Part shown: positions 33,182-34,195 of the stretch, one piece after another | Numbering within the stretch: position 1 is the first letter of the stretch | How the letters are laid out: each line of letters begins with the position of its first letter | Origin: Candidatus Colicola equi | Lineage (GTDB): Bacteria > Bacteroidota > Bacteroidia > Bacteroidales > Paludibacteraceae | Reading direction: 5' to 3' | Assembly: GCA_018066175.1 (NCBI GenBank) | Contig: JAGHRV010000083.1 | Coordinates: forward strand, 1 to 34,195 | Length of the DNA stretch: 34,195 nucleotides | Made by a program: the position numbers and the translations under genes | The notes under the pieces: model-generated | The model's database searches: none | The model's input: the letters and a program-made list of their open reading frames with translations, nothing else | Told to the model about the DNA's origin: nothing

Positions 33182-34031
33182 TGGCGTGCATATAGGTCAT
33201 CGTTACTTGATCGACCAACTGCTGCACACGGCACAGACTAATGGCACTTCTTCGGCTATTATCACCTTTGCCACGCACCCACGTTTACTGACGGAGGGCG
33301 AGCAACCGCCGTTGCTGACCACCTATGATGAACGAATCGAGTTGCTGCGTCAGACCGGTGTTAAGCAGATTTTCTGCTTTGATTTTGCCGTGGTAAAAGA
33401 CATGACGGCGCAGGAGTTCATGCAGGTGCTGGTCAGTCAATGCCAAGTCACTACCCTGCTGATGGGCTACGACCACCGCTTTGGTGCCTCCGGGCACTCC
33501 GGTGCTTCCGGACATTCTGGAGCTTCTATGAACTTTGACCAATATAAGCAGTTAGGGGCAGAGGTTGGTCTGGAAGTATTGCCGATAGGTCAAGCACCTC
33601 AGGGAGCCATCTCTTCCACGCAGATTCGTCGGGCTCTGGAGGAAGGACATATTGCGCAAGCCAATGAGATGTTAGGCTATGCCTATTCACTGAGCGGCGA
33701 GGTGGTACACGGACGCCATGTTGGGACGGATTTAGGTTTTCCTACGGCTAATATCCAAGTGGCAAAAGAGAAACTGCTGCCTAAACATGGCGTATATGTT
33801 GGACGCTTAAGAGGTGCCTCCTATATAAAAGTATTGGTGAATATCGGCACTAATCCTACGTTCGGCGAGAATGAGACGACCGTTGAGGTGCATATCCCCA
33901 AGTGGGGCAAGGATTTATACGGCAAGCACTTAACCGTTGAGTTAACGACTTTTGTGCGTGACGAACGGCGTTTTGATTCCCCTGCGGATCTCCAAGCTCA
34001 GATTCAAAAGGACTTGCTTAAGGTTCTCTAA
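33150..34031 (+). CDS. ribF: Bifunctional riboflavin kinase / FAD synthetase
   Basis: 293 residues. The nucleotidyltransferase motif GFFDGVHIGH (8-17) opens the FAD synthetase domain, with LLMGYDHRFG later and SSTQIRRAL before the linker. The kinase domain has GTDLGFPTANI and an end FVRDERRFDSPADLQAQI. It turns riboflavin to FMN and FMN to FAD. An unusual GASGHSGASGHSGAS insertion (about 112-126) replaces the short loop usual after DHRFG. It starts 32 nt inside the preceding gene and its end carries a 36-bp tandem duplication. Confidence 0.92.
   Translation: MAYSATIGFFDGVHIGHRYLIDQLLHTAQTNGTSSAIITFATHPRLLTEGEQPPLLTTYDERIELLRQTGVKQIFCFDFAVVKDMTAQEFMQVLVSQCQVTTLLMGYDHRFGASGHSGASGHSGASMNFDQYKQLGAEVGLEVLPIGQAPQGAISSTQIRRALEEGHIAQANEMLGYAYSLSGEVVHGRHVGTDLGFPTANIQVAKEKLLPKHGVYVGRLRGASYIKVLVNIGTNPTFGENETTVEVHIPKWGKDLYGKHLTVELTTFVRDERRFDSPADLQAQIQKDLLKVL
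33483..33527 (+). repeat. 18-bp degenerate tandem repeat within ribF
   Basis: GGTGCCTCCGGGCACTCC (33483-33500) is followed by GGTGCTTCCGGACATTCT (33501-33518) and a half copy to 33527. They encode GASGHS twice plus GAS in frame, near the FAD synthetase active site. Third-position differences suggest the copies are not very recent. Confidence 0.75.
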
Positions 34032-34070
34032 ACCCAGATTCAAAAGGACTTGTTTAAGGTTTTTCAAGAC
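33999..34070 (+). repeat. 36-bp tandem duplication at the ribF 3' end
   Basis: The segment starting CAGATTCAAAAGGACTTG at 33999 recurs at 34035. The unit is 36 bp (12 codons). The first copy contains the ribF stop (CTCTAA); the second has TTTCAA there and stays open. The second copy therefore lies in the 3' untranslated region. Confidence 0.75.
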
Positions 34071-34096
34071 CATTTACACATTTTTTCCCAAGATTC

Positions 34097-34128
34097 CTTG
34101 CTCAATTCAAAACTTTTTTGTACCTTTG
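34097..34128 (+). promoter_or_regulatory. Promoter of a gene beyond the window
   Basis: CTTG (34097-34100, one mismatch), a 20-bp spacer and TACCTTTG (34121-34128). No long ORF follows before the window ends; ATG at 34138 gives only a 4-codon frame (M-K-N-M-stop). Confidence 0.65.
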
Positions 34129-34146
34129 CATCGTCGTATGAAAAAT

Positions 34147-34190
34147 ATGTGATTAGTATGTGATTAATATGTGATTAGTATGTGATTAAT
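34147..34190 (+). repeat. Four 11-bp tandem repeats in a leader
   Basis: ATGTGATTAGT and ATGTGATTAAT alternate: 34147-34157, 34158-34168, 34169-34179 and 34180-34190. This makes two 22-bp units, about one helical turn per copy. They begin 19 nt after the -7 element at 34121-34128, in the transcribed leader. The window ends 5 bases later, so the downstream gene and any further copies are not visible. Confidence 0.7.
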
Positions 34191-34195
34191 AAGAT

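Noticed and set aside
34138..34152. Leader peptide M-K-N-M-stop after the last promoter
   Set aside because: Four codons only; it could be chance, and the following gene is not visible.
34147..34190. CRISPR array
   Set aside because: The unit is 11 bp with no spacers, so it is a simple tandem repeat.

Overview
The window looks like a chromosomal segment of a Bacteroidota (Bacteroidales-type) bacterium. Three things point there. Ten promoters fit the Bacteroidota consensus (TTTG, 19-20 bp, TAnnTTTG). Outer-membrane proteins of TonB-receptor and CarboxypepD_reg type and a PorT-like protein are present. Rho carries a long Gln/Pro/Lys-rich insertion. Start sites show little Shine-Dalgarno signal and genes are tightly packed, often overlapping.

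Region 1 (1-1956, plus strand) is the end of a mobile element, probably a prophage or integrative element. It has the tail of one unknown gene, two further unknown genes, a 41-codon gene overlapping both its neighbours, and a winged-helix replication-initiator-like protein. Four 21-bp iteron-like repeats lie inside the initiator gene and are followed by AT-rich DNA, as in lambdoid O genes. A hairpin and operator-like repeats lie at 791-864.

Region 2 (1997-6431, minus) holds a TonB-dependent receptor, a His-rich exported protein (together a likely metal-uptake pair), and a GH13 alpha-amylase-like lipoprotein that has lost several catalytic residues.

Region 3 (6616-11231, minus) is one operon: a CarboxypepD_reg protein, recR, a small membrane protein, a HAD-like protein, a GNAT acetyltransferase, a metallo-beta-lactamase-fold hydrolase and an alpha/beta hydrolase. 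It diverges from a pseudopilin-like gene plus rsmD (11361-12660, plus), and the two promoters interlock.

Region 4 (12661-18672, minus) is a seven-gene operon: a TPR membrane protein, ribH, an aspartokinase-like catalytic domain without ACT domains, a YitT/DUF2179 membrane protein, a sugar nucleotidyltransferase, galE and manA. The last three act in sugar-phosphate and nucleotide-sugar supply.

Region 5 (18752-21495) has a candidate structured RNA downstream of trpS, trpS with an Lrp/AsnC regulator, a divergent O-methyltransferase sharing an interlocked promoter, and rnpB (RNase P RNA), whose 3' end overlaps the methyltransferase gene tail to tail.

Region 6 (21541-23347, minus) encodes a small exported protein and a histidine-phosphatase lipoprotein.

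Region 7 (23518-34031, plus) is a roughly 10.6-kb array starting at the rho promoter: rho, aroQ, an outer-membrane barrel, porT, a beta-helix lipoprotein, a second outer-membrane barrel and ribF. Overlaps reach 68 nt. A new promoter and an 11-bp tandem repeat close the window. The most unusual items are the intragenic iterons, the unassigned RNA after trpS, the degenerate amylase, and the envelope module between aroQ and ribF.
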